This document shows, piece after piece, positions 24,735-33,401 of a stretch of 64,000 nucleotides of DNA. A model generated the notes under the pieces. The model was not told the origin of the DNA. It worked only from the letters and a program-made list of their open reading frames with translations, and ran no database searches. This DNA comes from an uncultured Collinsella sp. (GTDB lineage: Bacteria > Actinomycetota > Coriobacteriia > Coriobacteriales > Coriobacteriaceae), in NCBI GenBank assembly GCA_959023295.1, contig CAUFBM010000008.1, positions 50,742-114,741 of the forward strand, in the 5' to 3' direction. A program made the translations under genes and the position numbers. Positions within the stretch are counted from its first letter, which is position 1. Each line of letters opens with the position of its first letter.

Positions 24735-25646
24735 ATGAACAACGGACTGTTTACGTACTTAGCAGCATTGCTATTGTTTGGCTCCAACGGCATCATCGCC
24801 GCTGCCATCGCGCTGCCGAGCTCCGATATCGTGCTGCTACGCACGTTTTTGGGCGCTCTCTCGCTTGTCACTATCCTCGCCATCACCCAACACCATAAGT
24901 TGCAGGCGCCATCTCGTCCCCGCGAAGCCGCGGCCCTCCTCCTCTCGGGAGCTGCGCTGGGCGCCAGCTGGATTTTTCTGTTCCGCGCCTACCAGACGAT
25001 CGGCGTCGGCGTATCCTCGCTGCTGTACTACTGCGGCCCCATCATTGTCATGGCGCTCTCCCCGCTCATCTTTGGCGAAAAGCTGACCGGCGGCAAAATC
25101 GCCGGCTTTGTCGCCGTTGCTTGCGGTGCTTTTCTCATTGCAGCGCAAGGTCTAGGCGGCAATATGCCCATTGCGGGCATCGTCTGTGGAATCGCCTCGG
25201 CCTTCTGCTATGCATTGATGGTCATCGCCAGCAAGGGTGCGCCGCACATCGAGGGCCTCGAGAACTCCGCGCTCCAGGTGAGCGCCGCCTTTGTGACCGC
25301 ACTGGTCCTCACGCTCATCACGCAGGGCGCTCCCTCGTTCCTGTCCGCCGGCGTCGCCGCCAGTATTGATTGGCACGCCGTCGCTATGCTCGGCGTCGTC
25401 AACACCGGCATTGGTTGCCTGCTCTACTTTAGCGCCGTCGCCAAGCTGCCCGTCCAGACCGTCGCCGTCGTCGGCTACCTCGAGCCGCTTTCGGCGGTCG
25501 TGTTCTCGGCCGCCCTTTTGGGTGAAGCCATAACACCGGTCCGCCTGCTGGGCGCCGCGCTTATCATCGGCGGCGCGATTTTTTGCGAACTCGCCGGCAA
25601 ACGCGCAAACGCCAAGGCTGGCATCGCCCAGACAGCACGTGCTTAA
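24735..25646 (+). CDS. EamA/DMT-family transporter
   Basis: 303 aa with 10 hydrophobic segments in two EamA repeats (LFGSNGIIAAAIALPSSDIV and MPIAGIVCGIASAFCYALMV begin the halves). The second repeat ends with TVAVVGYLEPLSAVVFSAAL, the typical E-P-L signature. Members export amino acids, nucleosides or other metabolites; the substrate is not predictable. The ATG at 24735 follows GGAAGCGC. Divergent from, and probably controlled by, the LysR gene. An AATAATCC/GGATTATT hairpin follows at 25681. Confidence 0.88.
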   Translation: MNNGLFTYLAALLLFGSNGIIAAAIALPSSDIVLLRTFLGALSLVTILAITQHHKLQAPSRPREAAALLLSGAALGASWIFLFRAYQTIGVGVSSLLYYCGPIIVMALSPLIFGEKLTGGKIAGFVAVACGAFLIAAQGLGGNMPIAGIVCGIASAFCYALMVIASKGAPHIEGLENSALQVSAAFVTALVLTLITQGAPSFLSAGVAASIDWHAVAMLGVVNTGIGCLLYFSAVAKLPVQTVAVVGYLEPLSAVVFSAALLGEAITPVRLLGAALIIGGAIFCELAGKRANAKAGIAQTARA

Positions 25647-25680
25647 AAGCCCCTGCTTTGAAATGCTACCTGCGTAGATA

Positions 25681-25704
25681 AATAATCCCCAGCTGAGGAT
25701 TATT
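25681..25704. promoter_or_regulatory. AATAATCC-N8-GGATTATT palindrome
   Basis: A perfect 8-base inverted repeat 35 bases after the EamA gene and about 100 bases before kup. It could be a weak terminator for EamA or an operator for kup. No T-run follows. Confidence 0.4.
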
Positions 25705-25803
25705 GTCTAAAATAACCCGATGTGCCAAACTGCTCTTGTATGTATAAAGACGGCATAAAGTTTTTTGTCCTAGACAGATAACCGGATGTCTAAGGGAGTC
25801 CTC

Positions 25804-28035
25804 GTGGCACACAACAAACTGGAGGCAAACCTCCAAGGCCAGCATGGGCAGGGCGGGCACGGAGCCATTCCCCTCTCCGCTGGCATGCTGCTCGTAACGC
25901 TCGGCGTCGTCTATGGCGACATCGGCACGAGCCCCATGTACACCATGAAATCAATCGTCGCCAACAACGGCGGCATCGGTACCGTCAGCGAAGACATGAT
26001 CTTGGGAGCGCTTTCGCTTGTCATCTGGACCATGACGCTCGTGACCACGGTCAAGTACGTGGTTATCGCCATGAAGGCCGATAACCACAACGAGGGCGGC
26101 ATCTTCGCCCTATTCAGCCTCGTGCGCAAGGTGGCGCCATGGCTGATTCTCCCCGCCATGATCGGCGGCGCGGCGCTGCTCGCCGACGGCATCCTCACCC
26201 CCGCCGTCACGGTTACCACGGCCATCGAGGGCTTGCGCACTATCGAGTGGGGCCACGCGCTTTTGGGCGACGGCCAGACCAACGTCATCATCATCACCAT
26301 CATCATTATCTGCGGCCTATTTGCCATGCAGCGCGCCGGTACCTCGTCGATCGGTAAGCTGTTCGGCCCGCTCATGACGCTGTGGTTCCTGTTCCTGGCA
26401 GGCGCCGGCCTGTTCAACATGCTCGGCAACCTATCCATCCTGCGCGCGCTCAACCCCATCCGCGGCATCATGTTCCTGTTCTCGCCCATCAACCACTCGG
26501 GCATCATGGTGCTCGGCTTTGTCTTCCTGTCGACGACCGGCGCCGAGGCCCTCTACTCGGACATGGGCCACGTTGGCAAGGCCAACATCTATGCATCCTG
26601 GCCGTTTGTTAAGGCGGCCCTTATCCTCAACTATCTGGGTCAGGGAGCTTGGCTGCTCGCCAATAACTCCAACCCCCAGATGCTCGCGATGGATATCGTC
26701 AACCCGTTTTATATGATGCTTCCCGAGCCCCTGCGCCCCTTTGCCATCGTACTTTCGGCCGTAGCGGCCATCATCGCCTCGCAGGCGCTCATCACCGGCT
26801 CGTTCTCGCTGGTATCCGAGGCCACGCGCCTCAACCTTATGCCGCATCTGCGCATCCACTACCCCAGCGACACCAAGGGCCAGCTCTATATTCCGCTCGT
26901 CAACAACATCATGTGGGTCGGCTGCATCTTCATCGTGCTGCTGTTCCAAAACTCCGAGCGCATGGAGAGCGCCTACGGCCTCGCCATTACCGTGACCATG
27001 CTCATGACCACGACGCTTTTGACGAGCTATATCGCTGGCATTCTCAAGCACAAGCTGGGCGCCTGCGTCTTCGCCCTGCTCTTTGGTGCCATTGAGCTAT
27101 GCTTCTTCGCCTCGTGCCTCACCATGTTCTTTGACGGCGGCTATGTGATGATCTTCCTGGCCGCACTGCTGTTTGGCCTTATGTACGTGTGGCGCCGTGG
27201 CACCGCCATCGAGCGCACGCAGACGATTCTGTTGCCCGTCTCCAAGTACATCGATCAGCTCAACCGCCTGCGCAACGACGAGACCTATCCCGTGCTCGCC
27301 GACAATCTGGTATTTCTCACCAACAGCCCCGACCCGCTCACGCTCGACCGCGACGTGCTCTATTCCATCCTGGACAAGCACCCCAAGCGCGCCAAGGCAT
27401 ATTGGTTCATCAACGTGCACGTTACCGACGAACCCTATACGCACGAGTATTCCGTCGAGACCTTTGGCACGGACTTTTTGTTCCGCGTGCGCTTGGACCT
27501 GGGCTTTAAGGTCAACCAGCGCATCAATGCCTACCTGCGTCAGATCGTTGGCGACTTGATGGCATCGGGCGAGCTGCCGCCGCAGCATCACACCTACTCC
27601 ATCTACGAGACGCGCGGCAACGTGGGCGACTTCCGTTTTTGCATGCTGCGCAAGATGCTTGCTCCCGAAACGGACATCAACCGCAACGACCACCGCGTCA
27701 TGGCCATCAAGTACGCCGTCCGCCGCGCCTGCGGAAGCCCGGCACGCTGGTACGGTCTTGAGAACTCGGCCATCATCATCGAGTACGTGCCGCTGTTTGC
27801 CCGCATGCGCCCGGCCGTTAAGCTCGTGCGCACCCAGGTGCCGCTCGAGGTTCAGATCGAAGAGGCCGAGGAAATGGAAGTCGATATCTTCTCGGACGAC
27901 CTGGTCAACGGCAACGAAGCCGGTAGGAACATGAACGTCGACCCCACCGAGTTACTCGAGAGCGTCGCCGATACGCCCGAACAGCAACTGCTCGACGGCC
28001 TCGAGAGCGAACAACTCAACGACGCCAACTTCTAG
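25804..28035 (+). CDS. kup: Kup-type potassium uptake protein
   Basis: 743 aa from the GTG at 25804, preceded by GGGAG; an in-frame ATG at 25786 has no ribosome site. VVYGDIGTSPMYTMKS is the family's N-terminal signature. About 12 membrane segments follow (including ALSLVIWTMTLVTTVKYV, FVFLSTTGAEALYSDMGH), with a ~250-residue cytoplasmic C-terminal domain. Kup moves K+ with H+ across the cytoplasmic membrane. It is a single gene with a strong hairpin after it. The acidic C-terminal ~60 residues look unstructured. No c-di-AMP riboswitch is visible in the short leader. Confidence 0.95.
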   Translation: MAHNKLEANLQGQHGQGGHGAIPLSAGMLLVTLGVVYGDIGTSPMYTMKSIVANNGGIGTVSEDMILGALSLVIWTMTLVTTVKYVVIAMKADNHNEGGIFALFSLVRKVAPWLILPAMIGGAALLADGILTPAVTVTTAIEGLRTIEWGHALLGDGQTNVIIITIIIICGLFAMQRAGTSSIGKLFGPLMTLWFLFLAGAGLFNMLGNLSILRALNPIRGIMFLFSPINHSGIMVLGFVFLSTTGAEALYSDMGHVGKANIYASWPFVKAALILNYLGQGAWLLANNSNPQMLAMDIVNPFYMMLPEPLRPFAIVLSAVAAIIASQALITGSFSLVSEATRLNLMPHLRIHYPSDTKGQLYIPLVNNIMWVGCIFIVLLFQNSERMESAYGLAITVTMLMTTTLLTSYIAGILKHKLGACVFALLFGAIELCFFASCLTMFFDGGYVMIFLAALLFGLMYVWRRGTAIERTQTILLPVSKYIDQLNRLRNDETYPVLADNLVFLTNSPDPLTLDRDVLYSILDKHPKRAKAYWFINVHVTDEPYTHEYSVETFGTDFLFRVRLDLGFKVNQRINAYLRQIVGDLMASGELPPQHHTYSIYETRGNVGDFRFCMLRKMLAPETDINRNDHRVMAIKYAVRRACGSPARWYGLENSAIIIEYVPLFARMRPAVKLVRTQVPLEVQIEEAEEMEVDIFSDDLVNGNEAGRNMNVDPTELLESVADTPEQQLLDGLESEQLNDANF

Positions 28036-28056
28036 CGACGTCACAAATCAACGACA

Positions 28057-28090
28057 GCGGCCCTGCATCTCACGGGAGACGCAGGGCCGC
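28057..28090. terminator. Bidirectional hairpin between kup and bsh
   Basis: GCGGCCCTGC and GCAGGGCCGC form a perfect 10-bp stem around 14 bases, between two convergent stop codons. There is only a short T-poor tail on either side. Confidence 0.65.
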
Positions 28091-28114
28091 CTTGCATTGC
28101 AGTAAAGCTAGCGG

Positions 28115-29080
28115 CTACGAACGACGCGGCTCGGGAACCACGAGTCTATCGGGGCTCGCGCCCTCGGCATCCATCAGGCTCACGTAGCGAATCGACGGAT
28201 CCCCATACATCGCGTAGTAATAATTGCCCGTGCGCGCGCTAAAGCATCCGGTGTAGATAGTCTTCTCGAACTTGCCATCGCCCATCCTGGACGCCCCCTC
28301 AATCATCACCACGCCCTCGAGCGAGCGGAACATACGGACGACGTTTTCGGTCTCGCTCTCCTTTTGCGGGTAATTGGCATTGAGATACGCCGCCTTTACA
28401 AAACGGCTCGGCGAATAGCAGTCACCCGGAATACCGCGCATGCCGGCACCCGCGCCATAGGGCTTGAGCTCGGCGCCACGCCATGTCGCCGTCTGCGGAA
28501 AATCGCTTGTGGCAGTGATATAGGTGCGCAGGTTTTCCATGTGCCACGGGAAGGTCGGCTGGTTGGCAAGGGTGTCGACCGGATCGTCGTATACATGCAG
28601 GCCGTCAGCCATCATCTCGACCACGATGCTGCGCTGGCTGTCGCCGATAATCCAATGGAGCAGCGACACGCCCAGCCCCTCTCCGGCAGATTTGGCGACA
28701 ATCACCGTGTCGCGCAGCGCGGCCTCGACCTCATCGACCGTCGAGAACGTCGCTGCCACCCACAGGGGAAACTCATAGGCCGCGATATTGGTCTTTCCAT
28801 CAACCGGCCCCTCGGCATACTCGGCATAACCCGGGAAATTGAGACCCGCCACGGCGAGGCCCGCATCGTTGCCGCAATCGAAGAACATAGGGTAGTTCTT
28901 GTAATCGATGCACATACCGATCACCGCGTGTACCGCCGTCGCGTCGTCGATAAACGAATACGGGATGTGAAACCCGCGCGGCATCACGCGAACCTGTTGG
29001 CCGTAGTCAAAGCTCCAGTCGAGGTTGCGGCCCAGATACATGTGACCAGAATTATCGGTAAATCGGATACTCGTACACAT
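28115..29080 (-). CDS. bsh: Choloylglycine hydrolase family protein, probable bile salt hydrolase
   Basis: 321 aa from the ATG at 29080 (AGGAGG upstream), which makes Cys2 the processed N-terminal nucleophile (MCTSIRF). R18, N19 and D21 (GRNLDWSFDYG) fit the family's active site. NDAGLAVAGLNFPGYAEY (about residues 80-100) supplies the conserved Asn, and later Asn and Arg residues (YDDPVDTLANQPTFPWH, SPSRFVK) fit Asn175 and Arg228. Members cleave the amide bond of conjugated bile salts or penicillin V; in gut Coriobacteriia the bile-salt role is more likely. No signal peptide, so cytosolic. It stands alone. Confidence 0.88.
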   Translation of the reverse strand: MCTSIRFTDNSGHMYLGRNLDWSFDYGQQVRVMPRGFHIPYSFIDDATAVHAVIGMCIDYKNYPMFFDCGNDAGLAVAGLNFPGYAEYAEGPVDGKTNIAAYEFPLWVAATFSTVDEVEAALRDTVIVAKSAGEGLGVSLLHWIIGDSQRSIVVEMMADGLHVYDDPVDTLANQPTFPWHMENLRTYITATSDFPQTATWRGAELKPYGAGAGMRGIPGDCYSPSRFVKAAYLNANYPQKESETENVVRMFRSLEGVVMIEGASRMGDGKFEKTIYTGCFSARTGNYYYAMYGDPSIRYVSLMDAEGASPDRLVVPEPRRS

Positions 29081-29142
29081 GGCGCCTCCTAGCTTTACGT
29101 TCTTGCTAAGTTCATTGTCTCCAAACAAAAAGGCGCTAAACA

Positions 29143-29180
29143 CAAAAGCCCGGACATGACAACAATGTCATGCCCGGGCC
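29143..29180 (-). terminator. Terminator of the deformylase-like gene
   Basis: On the minus strand GCCCGGGCATGAC, a short loop, and GTCATGTCCGGGC are followed by TTTTGTG. It lies about 35 bases past the stop at 29212 and separates this gene from bsh. Confidence 0.85.
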
Positions 29181-29211
29181 AAAAGAGACGAAGTGCGGTG
29201 CTGTAGTCACC

Positions 29212-29631
29212 CTAGACAAGTTTACCTTGGCAGTGGTCGATCATATGCTGGATCATCTGTGCCTCAAAGCCCGCGTAGTCACGGCGGCACTCCTTCATCT
29301 TGCCGTCGACAATCTGGTCAAAGGCAACCTTGCACTTGATATAGCGCGTGGACTTGGTGACCTCCTCGTGCGTCAGGCAGCTCTCCTCCATCTTGCTGGC
29401 GCCCAGGCCAAACACCAGACGGGGGTTGTAGAGCACGTGGGGCTCGCCGGCGTCGTCCAGATAGACGCAGACCTTCTTGGTAACGCCAATCTGGTTAGCG
29501 GCAAGGCAGCCGGCATCGTCGAGCGACTTGATGGTATCGATCAGGTCCTGTGCCACCGACTCGTCCTCGACGGTCGCGACCTCGCAACGCTGAGACAGAA
29601 TAGCCTCGTCGTGGCAGAGCTCTTTAATCAT
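29212..29631 (-). CDS. Peptide deformylase-like protein lacking the catalytic Glu
   Basis: 139 aa from the ATG at 29631, preceded by GGAGGAACGT; a slightly earlier ATG is also in frame. Motif 1 GCLAANQIG keeps the Gln, motif 2 is EESCLT (normally EGCLS), and motif 3 is QHMIDHCQG, where the general-base Glu of HExDH is Met. Metal ligands (one Cys, two His) remain. It is paralogous to 21590-22000, which instead has Met at the motif 1 Gln. Without the Glu, normal deformylation is doubtful; a binding role or an altered reaction is possible. Single gene with its own terminator. Confidence 0.75.
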   Translation of the reverse strand: MIKELCHDEAILSQRCEVATVEDESVAQDLIDTIKSLDDAGCLAANQIGVTKKVCVYLDDAGEPHVLYNPRLVFGLGASKMEESCLTHEEVTKSTRYIKCKVAFDQIVDGKMKECRRDYAGFEAQMIQHMIDHCQGKLV

Positions 29632-29824
29632 ACGTTCCTCCATAGGGGTCGTTGTAACTGCTTAAGTATACGGTACCTACACATTTTCATACGGAAAATA
29701 CCGCCCGTCCGTTACAAAGCGCCGAACATCAACATGTGAGGAACAGCAAGGTTGTAAAGGCGATATAGTAAGTGAGTTCGTGTCAATTGGCCTAAACTCG
29801 GGGCCGAACAAGGAAAGGGTATGC

Positions 29825-31135
29825 ATGGACGAACTATTTCACGTCAGCGAGCGTAAGTCCACAATCGGGACCGAACTTCGCGCTGGACTGACAACGTTCC
29901 TGGCAATGGCCTACATCATTGCCGTCAACCCCGCGGTGCTCTCGGGCGCCGGCATCGATGCGGGGGCGCTCGCCTGCGCCACCTGCCTGGGCGCCGGCAT
30001 CATGACCATCTGCATGGGCATCTTCGCCAACCGCCCGCTCGCCTGCGCGTCGGGCTTAGGCGTCAACGCGATGATCGCTGGAATCACCACCACCGTCTGC
30101 GGCGGTGACTGGCACGTGGCCATGAGCGTCATCTTCCTTGAGGGCGTCGTCATCTTGCTGCTCGTGCTTTGTGGCCTGCGCGAGGCCATCATGGACGCCA
30201 TCCCGGTTGTCCTGCGTCACGCCATCTCGGTGGGTCTGGGCCTGTTCATCGCCATGATTGGCCTGTGCGATGCCGGCATTATCACCGCTGGCGCCGGTAC
30301 ACTCGTCGGTCTGGGCGACATCACCTCCCCCACCTTCATCGTCGGCATCATCTCCATCCTGGTGACAGTCGCCCTCGCCTGCCGCAACGTCCCCGGCTCG
30401 CTGCTCATCGGCATCGTCGTCGCCGTCATCGCCGGTATCCCCCTAGGTGTGACCCAGGCTCCGACCGGTATCATCGCCCCGCTCGACTTCTCGAGCATCG
30501 GTGGCCCCATCGCCGACGCCGGCGGCGTGCCTGCCATCGTCAAGGTCCTTACCGACCCCGCGCTCCTCGTCATCTCGTTCTCGCTGCTCATGAGCGACTT
30601 CTTCGACACCATGGGCACCGCGATGGCCGTGGCCAAGCAGGGCGAGTTCCTCACCGACGACGGCAACGTCGAGAATATCAAGGAGATCCTGATCGTCGAC
30701 TCCGCCGCCGCTGCTGTGGGCGGTTTCATGGGCGTCTCCTCCATCACCACCTTCGTCGAGTCCACCTCTGGCGCTGCCGACGGTGGCCGCACGGGCCTCA
30801 CCTCCGTCACCACCGGCGTGTTGTTCATTCTCGCCGCGTTCTTCTCCCCCATCGTCACCATCGTTTCCAGCGCCGCCACCTGCGGTGCTCTGGTCTACGT
30901 CGGCTACCTCATGATGAGCGAGGCCTCCGAGATCGACTGGTCCGACGTGTCGCAGGGTTTCCCGGCGTTCATGATTGTCGCCGGCGTGCCCTTCACCTAC
31001 TCCATCTCTGCCGGCATTGGTCTGGGCTTTATCGCCTACGTGATCGTCGCACTCTTTAAGGGCGAGGCCTCCAAGATCAAGCCGCTCATGTGGATCGCAG
31101 CCCTCGCCTTCCTCGTCTACTTCTTTGTAGCGTAG
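29825..31135 (+). CDS. NCS2-family purine permease, AzgA type
   Basis: 436 aa from the ATG at 29825 with GGAAAGG upstream. The N-terminal ERKSTIGTELRAGLTTFLAMAYIIAVNP is the AzgA/PbuG signature. About 12-14 membrane segments follow, with SDFFDTMGTAMAVAKQGEFL and FMGVSSITTFVESTSGAADGGRTG as the substrate-site motifs. It imports adenine, guanine or hypoxanthine with protons. The last 14 codons reappear, altered only at synonymous sites, at 33152-33197. No purine riboswitch is recognisable in the leader. Confidence 0.93.
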   Translation: MDELFHVSERKSTIGTELRAGLTTFLAMAYIIAVNPAVLSGAGIDAGALACATCLGAGIMTICMGIFANRPLACASGLGVNAMIAGITTTVCGGDWHVAMSVIFLEGVVILLLVLCGLREAIMDAIPVVLRHAISVGLGLFIAMIGLCDAGIITAGAGTLVGLGDITSPTFIVGIISILVTVALACRNVPGSLLIGIVVAVIAGIPLGVTQAPTGIIAPLDFSSIGGPIADAGGVPAIVKVLTDPALLVISFSLLMSDFFDTMGTAMAVAKQGEFLTDDGNVENIKEILIVDSAAAAVGGFMGVSSITTFVESTSGAADGGRTGLTSVTTGVLFILAAFFSPIVTIVSSAATCGALVYVGYLMMSEASEIDWSDVSQGFPAFMIVAGVPFTYSISAGIGLGFIAYVIVALFKGEASKIKPLMWIAALAFLVYFFVA

Positions 31136-31161
31136 CGGCAAAGCTGCCAAAGCAGAACACC

Positions 31162-31202
31162 AAAGCGCGGAGTCGCATCGAGCGGCTCCGCGCTTTTCTT
31201 TT
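31162..31202 (+). terminator. Terminator after the purine permease
   Basis: AAAGCGCGGAG and CTCCGCGCTTTT form a stem followed by CTTTT. A near copy is at 33222-33262, in the duplicated unit. Confidence 0.9.
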
Positions 31203-31342
31203 AAAGCCAGGCAACGCACGGACGCGCGATGTATTGCTTCCCGAGTTTTGGACATTTTGCCCTCAAAACGGCACTACCGCCGGCTACATCCTGCAGATAT
31301 GCTGGGCGTAATCGCATAGGCCCTATGAGGATGGGAGTAACC

Positions 31343-33130
31343 ATGGCCGCCTTGTTCACGACCCCCAAGCGCAATGACAAAACCTCTGGAGCCCATTTTG
31401 TCGAGCCCGACGTGCGCCGCCGCACGCTGCTCGCACACGGCAGCTGGCGCCGCGTGACACGCCGCATCGTTGTAGGCGCCGTTTGCGCGCTCACGGTAAG
31501 TTCGCTGCTCATGCCGAGCGTCTCGCTCGCGGCCGAGTGGGTGGACGTCGGCGGCACCCAGTACAACGCCGGCACCGCGGCAGGCGACGAGGCCGGCACC
31601 TGGAGCTGGGACGGCGCCGACGATATGAAGCTCAACGGCTATGACGGCGGTGCGATCAACTCTGCAGGCAAGCTCAACATTGCGTACGAGGGCAAGAACA
31701 CCGTGAAAACCGAACCCGATTACACCGGAGCCGCCATCAAAGCGCAGGATGGCACTAACCAGAAAGCGGAGTTGAACATAACGAGCTCGAATAGCACGGA
31801 TGAGCTCAATGTGACAGCCGAGGCCGATGCAATTAAATCCACAGGCGACCTCTCCATTTCTGGCCCAGGCACCGTGAACACCACAAGCACTACTTCCGAC
31901 GGAATTGAGGCAAAGGGCGACCTCTCTATCACGGGCTCGGGCACAGTGAATGCAACGGGCGGTACCGAAGGTATCCAATCCAAGGGCAAGACCACCATCG
32001 ATTCCTCTGGCACAGTGATCGCTAAAGGAGGCGAAGGTTACGGCGTCGCCGCGGGCAGTGACATCATCATCAAAGGCGGTGGCAAGGTAGAAGCAAGCTC
32101 GATAGAAGAAGCGGCGATTTGGGCTGACGGCAACATCGACATCTCGGGCGGCAGCCAGGTCGAGGCAAGCTCCCAGGGAGATCTTGCCGTCGACGCTGAG
32201 GGCAGTCTCGCGGTCACCAACGCATCCCTTAACGCAAGCGGTGTTGAGTATGGCGTCTATGGCCGCAAGGGCATCACGCTCGACCACGCGACCGTGACGG
32301 TCCGTGCAAGCACGGGCGGCGGTTGGCAAACTATCGCTCTCATCACTGACGAGGACGACATCGTCATCAAGAATGGTTCCATCGTGGACGCGCTCGCGGA
32401 AGGCGGGTTCTCGGCTGCTATCGCCAGCAGAAACTACAACCCTGGCGAGTCAGGCGGCCACATCTACATCAGCGACTCCGCTGTCAAGGCTATAGCCCGC
32501 TATATCGAGACCGGTGGCGGCGGCCCCGATCACTACAGCGGAGACCAGAACGACGAAATCATCCCTGAGTCCGAGGGCCTGAACATCGGCATCTTCGCGC
32601 AGACCAGCGAGGGCATCACGCCCGCGACCATCTCGATTATCCGCAGCAAGGTCACGGCCGAGGGAGACACGGCAGCAATCTTCGCCCTTGCCATGAGCGA
32701 GGACGGCAAGGCGATCGGCACCATCGAGATCGAGGGCGCTCCCATTCAGAGGCCCGCAGGCGGCAAGGTCATTGACTATCGCTACGAGCAAGAGTACAGC
32801 CGCAGCATTATCTATGAGGCAGGGCAAACCATCGGCACGGGCGACGCCACGATCGACTCCCCCTATGACGCCGCTGTCGCCAAGAGCACGGTCATCATGC
32901 CTCCCGAGGAGATCAAACCCGAGGAGAAGCCAGGCGAGACCAAGCCCGAGGGCTCCAAGTCCGAGGGCACGAAGACGACCAAGACCGTTGCAGTTGCAGC
33001 CACGGGAGCCAAGATCGCCGGCAAACTCGCAGCAACCGGCGACGCCTCGAGCGCAGCCATCGTGGCAGCCGCCCTTGCGGGAACAGCTGCCATCGCCGCG
33101 GGCGCCGTGGTGAGCCGCAAGCGCTCGTAA
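31343..33130 (+). CDS. Sortase-anchored beta-helical surface protein, tandem copy 1
   Basis: 595 aa from the ATG at 31343 (GGGAGTAACC upstream). Residues 1-60 are a long signal peptide: a polar start (MAALFTTPKRND), HGSWRRVTRRIVVGAVCAL and a hydrophobic stretch ending SVSLAAEW. The body (about 70-500) is a Gly/Thr/Asp-rich repeat of the type GDLSITGSGTVNATGG, each about 20-25 residues, as in DUF4353 'carbohydrate-binding' or right-handed beta-helix proteins. A Pro/Glu/Lys-rich wall spanner follows, then LAATGD, a hydrophobic helix and RKRS, a LAxTG sorting signal. Likely a cell-wall-attached adhesin or glycan binder; no ligand can be assigned. Confidence 0.85.
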   Translation: MAALFTTPKRNDKTSGAHFVEPDVRRRTLLAHGSWRRVTRRIVVGAVCALTVSSLLMPSVSLAAEWVDVGGTQYNAGTAAGDEAGTWSWDGADDMKLNGYDGGAINSAGKLNIAYEGKNTVKTEPDYTGAAIKAQDGTNQKAELNITSSNSTDELNVTAEADAIKSTGDLSISGPGTVNTTSTTSDGIEAKGDLSITGSGTVNATGGTEGIQSKGKTTIDSSGTVIAKGGEGYGVAAGSDIIIKGGGKVEASSIEEAAIWADGNIDISGGSQVEASSQGDLAVDAEGSLAVTNASLNASGVEYGVYGRKGITLDHATVTVRASTGGGWQTIALITDEDDIVIKNGSIVDALAEGGFSAAIASRNYNPGESGGHIYISDSAVKAIARYIETGGGGPDHYSGDQNDEIIPESEGLNIGIFAQTSEGITPATISIIRSKVTAEGDTAAIFALAMSEDGKAIGTIEIEGAPIQRPAGGKVIDYRYEQEYSRSIIYEAGQTIGTGDATIDSPYDAAVAKSTVIMPPEEIKPEEKPGETKPEGSKSEGTKTTKTVAVAATGAKIAGKLAATGDASSAAIVAAALAGTAAIAAGAVVSRKRS

Positions 33131-33151
33131 ACACTTTTTCGCACGGGACGA

Positions 33152-33197
33152 GTGGATCGCGGCCCTTGCCTTCCTCGTCTACTTCTTCGTAGCGTAA
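33152..33197 (+). pseudogene. Remnant of an NCS2 permease 3' end
   Basis: These 46 bases encode W-I-A-A-L-A-F-L-V-Y-F-F-V-A-stop, identical in protein to the end of the permease at 29825-31135. The four base differences are all synonymous, counting TAG versus TAA. The following bases up to the next surface gene also match the region after the permease, so this is part of a duplicated segment. Confidence 0.85.
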
Positions 33198-33221
33198 GGG
33201 CAAGGCTGCAAAAGCTGAACA

Positions 33222-33262
33222 ATAAAGCGCGGAGTCGCCATGCGGCCCCGCGCTTTTCTTTT
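33222..33262 (+). terminator. Terminator copy in the duplicated segment
   Basis: AAAGCGCGGAG...CCCCGCGCTTTTCTTTT, a sister of 31162-31202. It sits after the permease remnant and may now end transcription of surface copy 1. Confidence 0.85.
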
Positions 33263-33401
33263 AGCGCCGGTCCCTGCGCCGGCGTGCGGCCTATTTCTCC
33301 CCCATTTTGGCCATTTTGCCCTCCAAACGGCACTACCGCCGGCAACATCCAGCAGATACGCTGAATCTAGTCGTATAGGCCCTATGAGAACGGGAGCAAC
33401 C

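Noticed and set aside
25647..25803. Possible c-di-AMP riboswitch before kup
   Set aside because: The space is too short and lacks recognisable aptamer blocks; only one small palindrome is present.
29644..29824. Possible purine riboswitch before the AzgA-type permease
   Set aside because: The leader lacks the conserved junction and loop blocks of purine aptamers.
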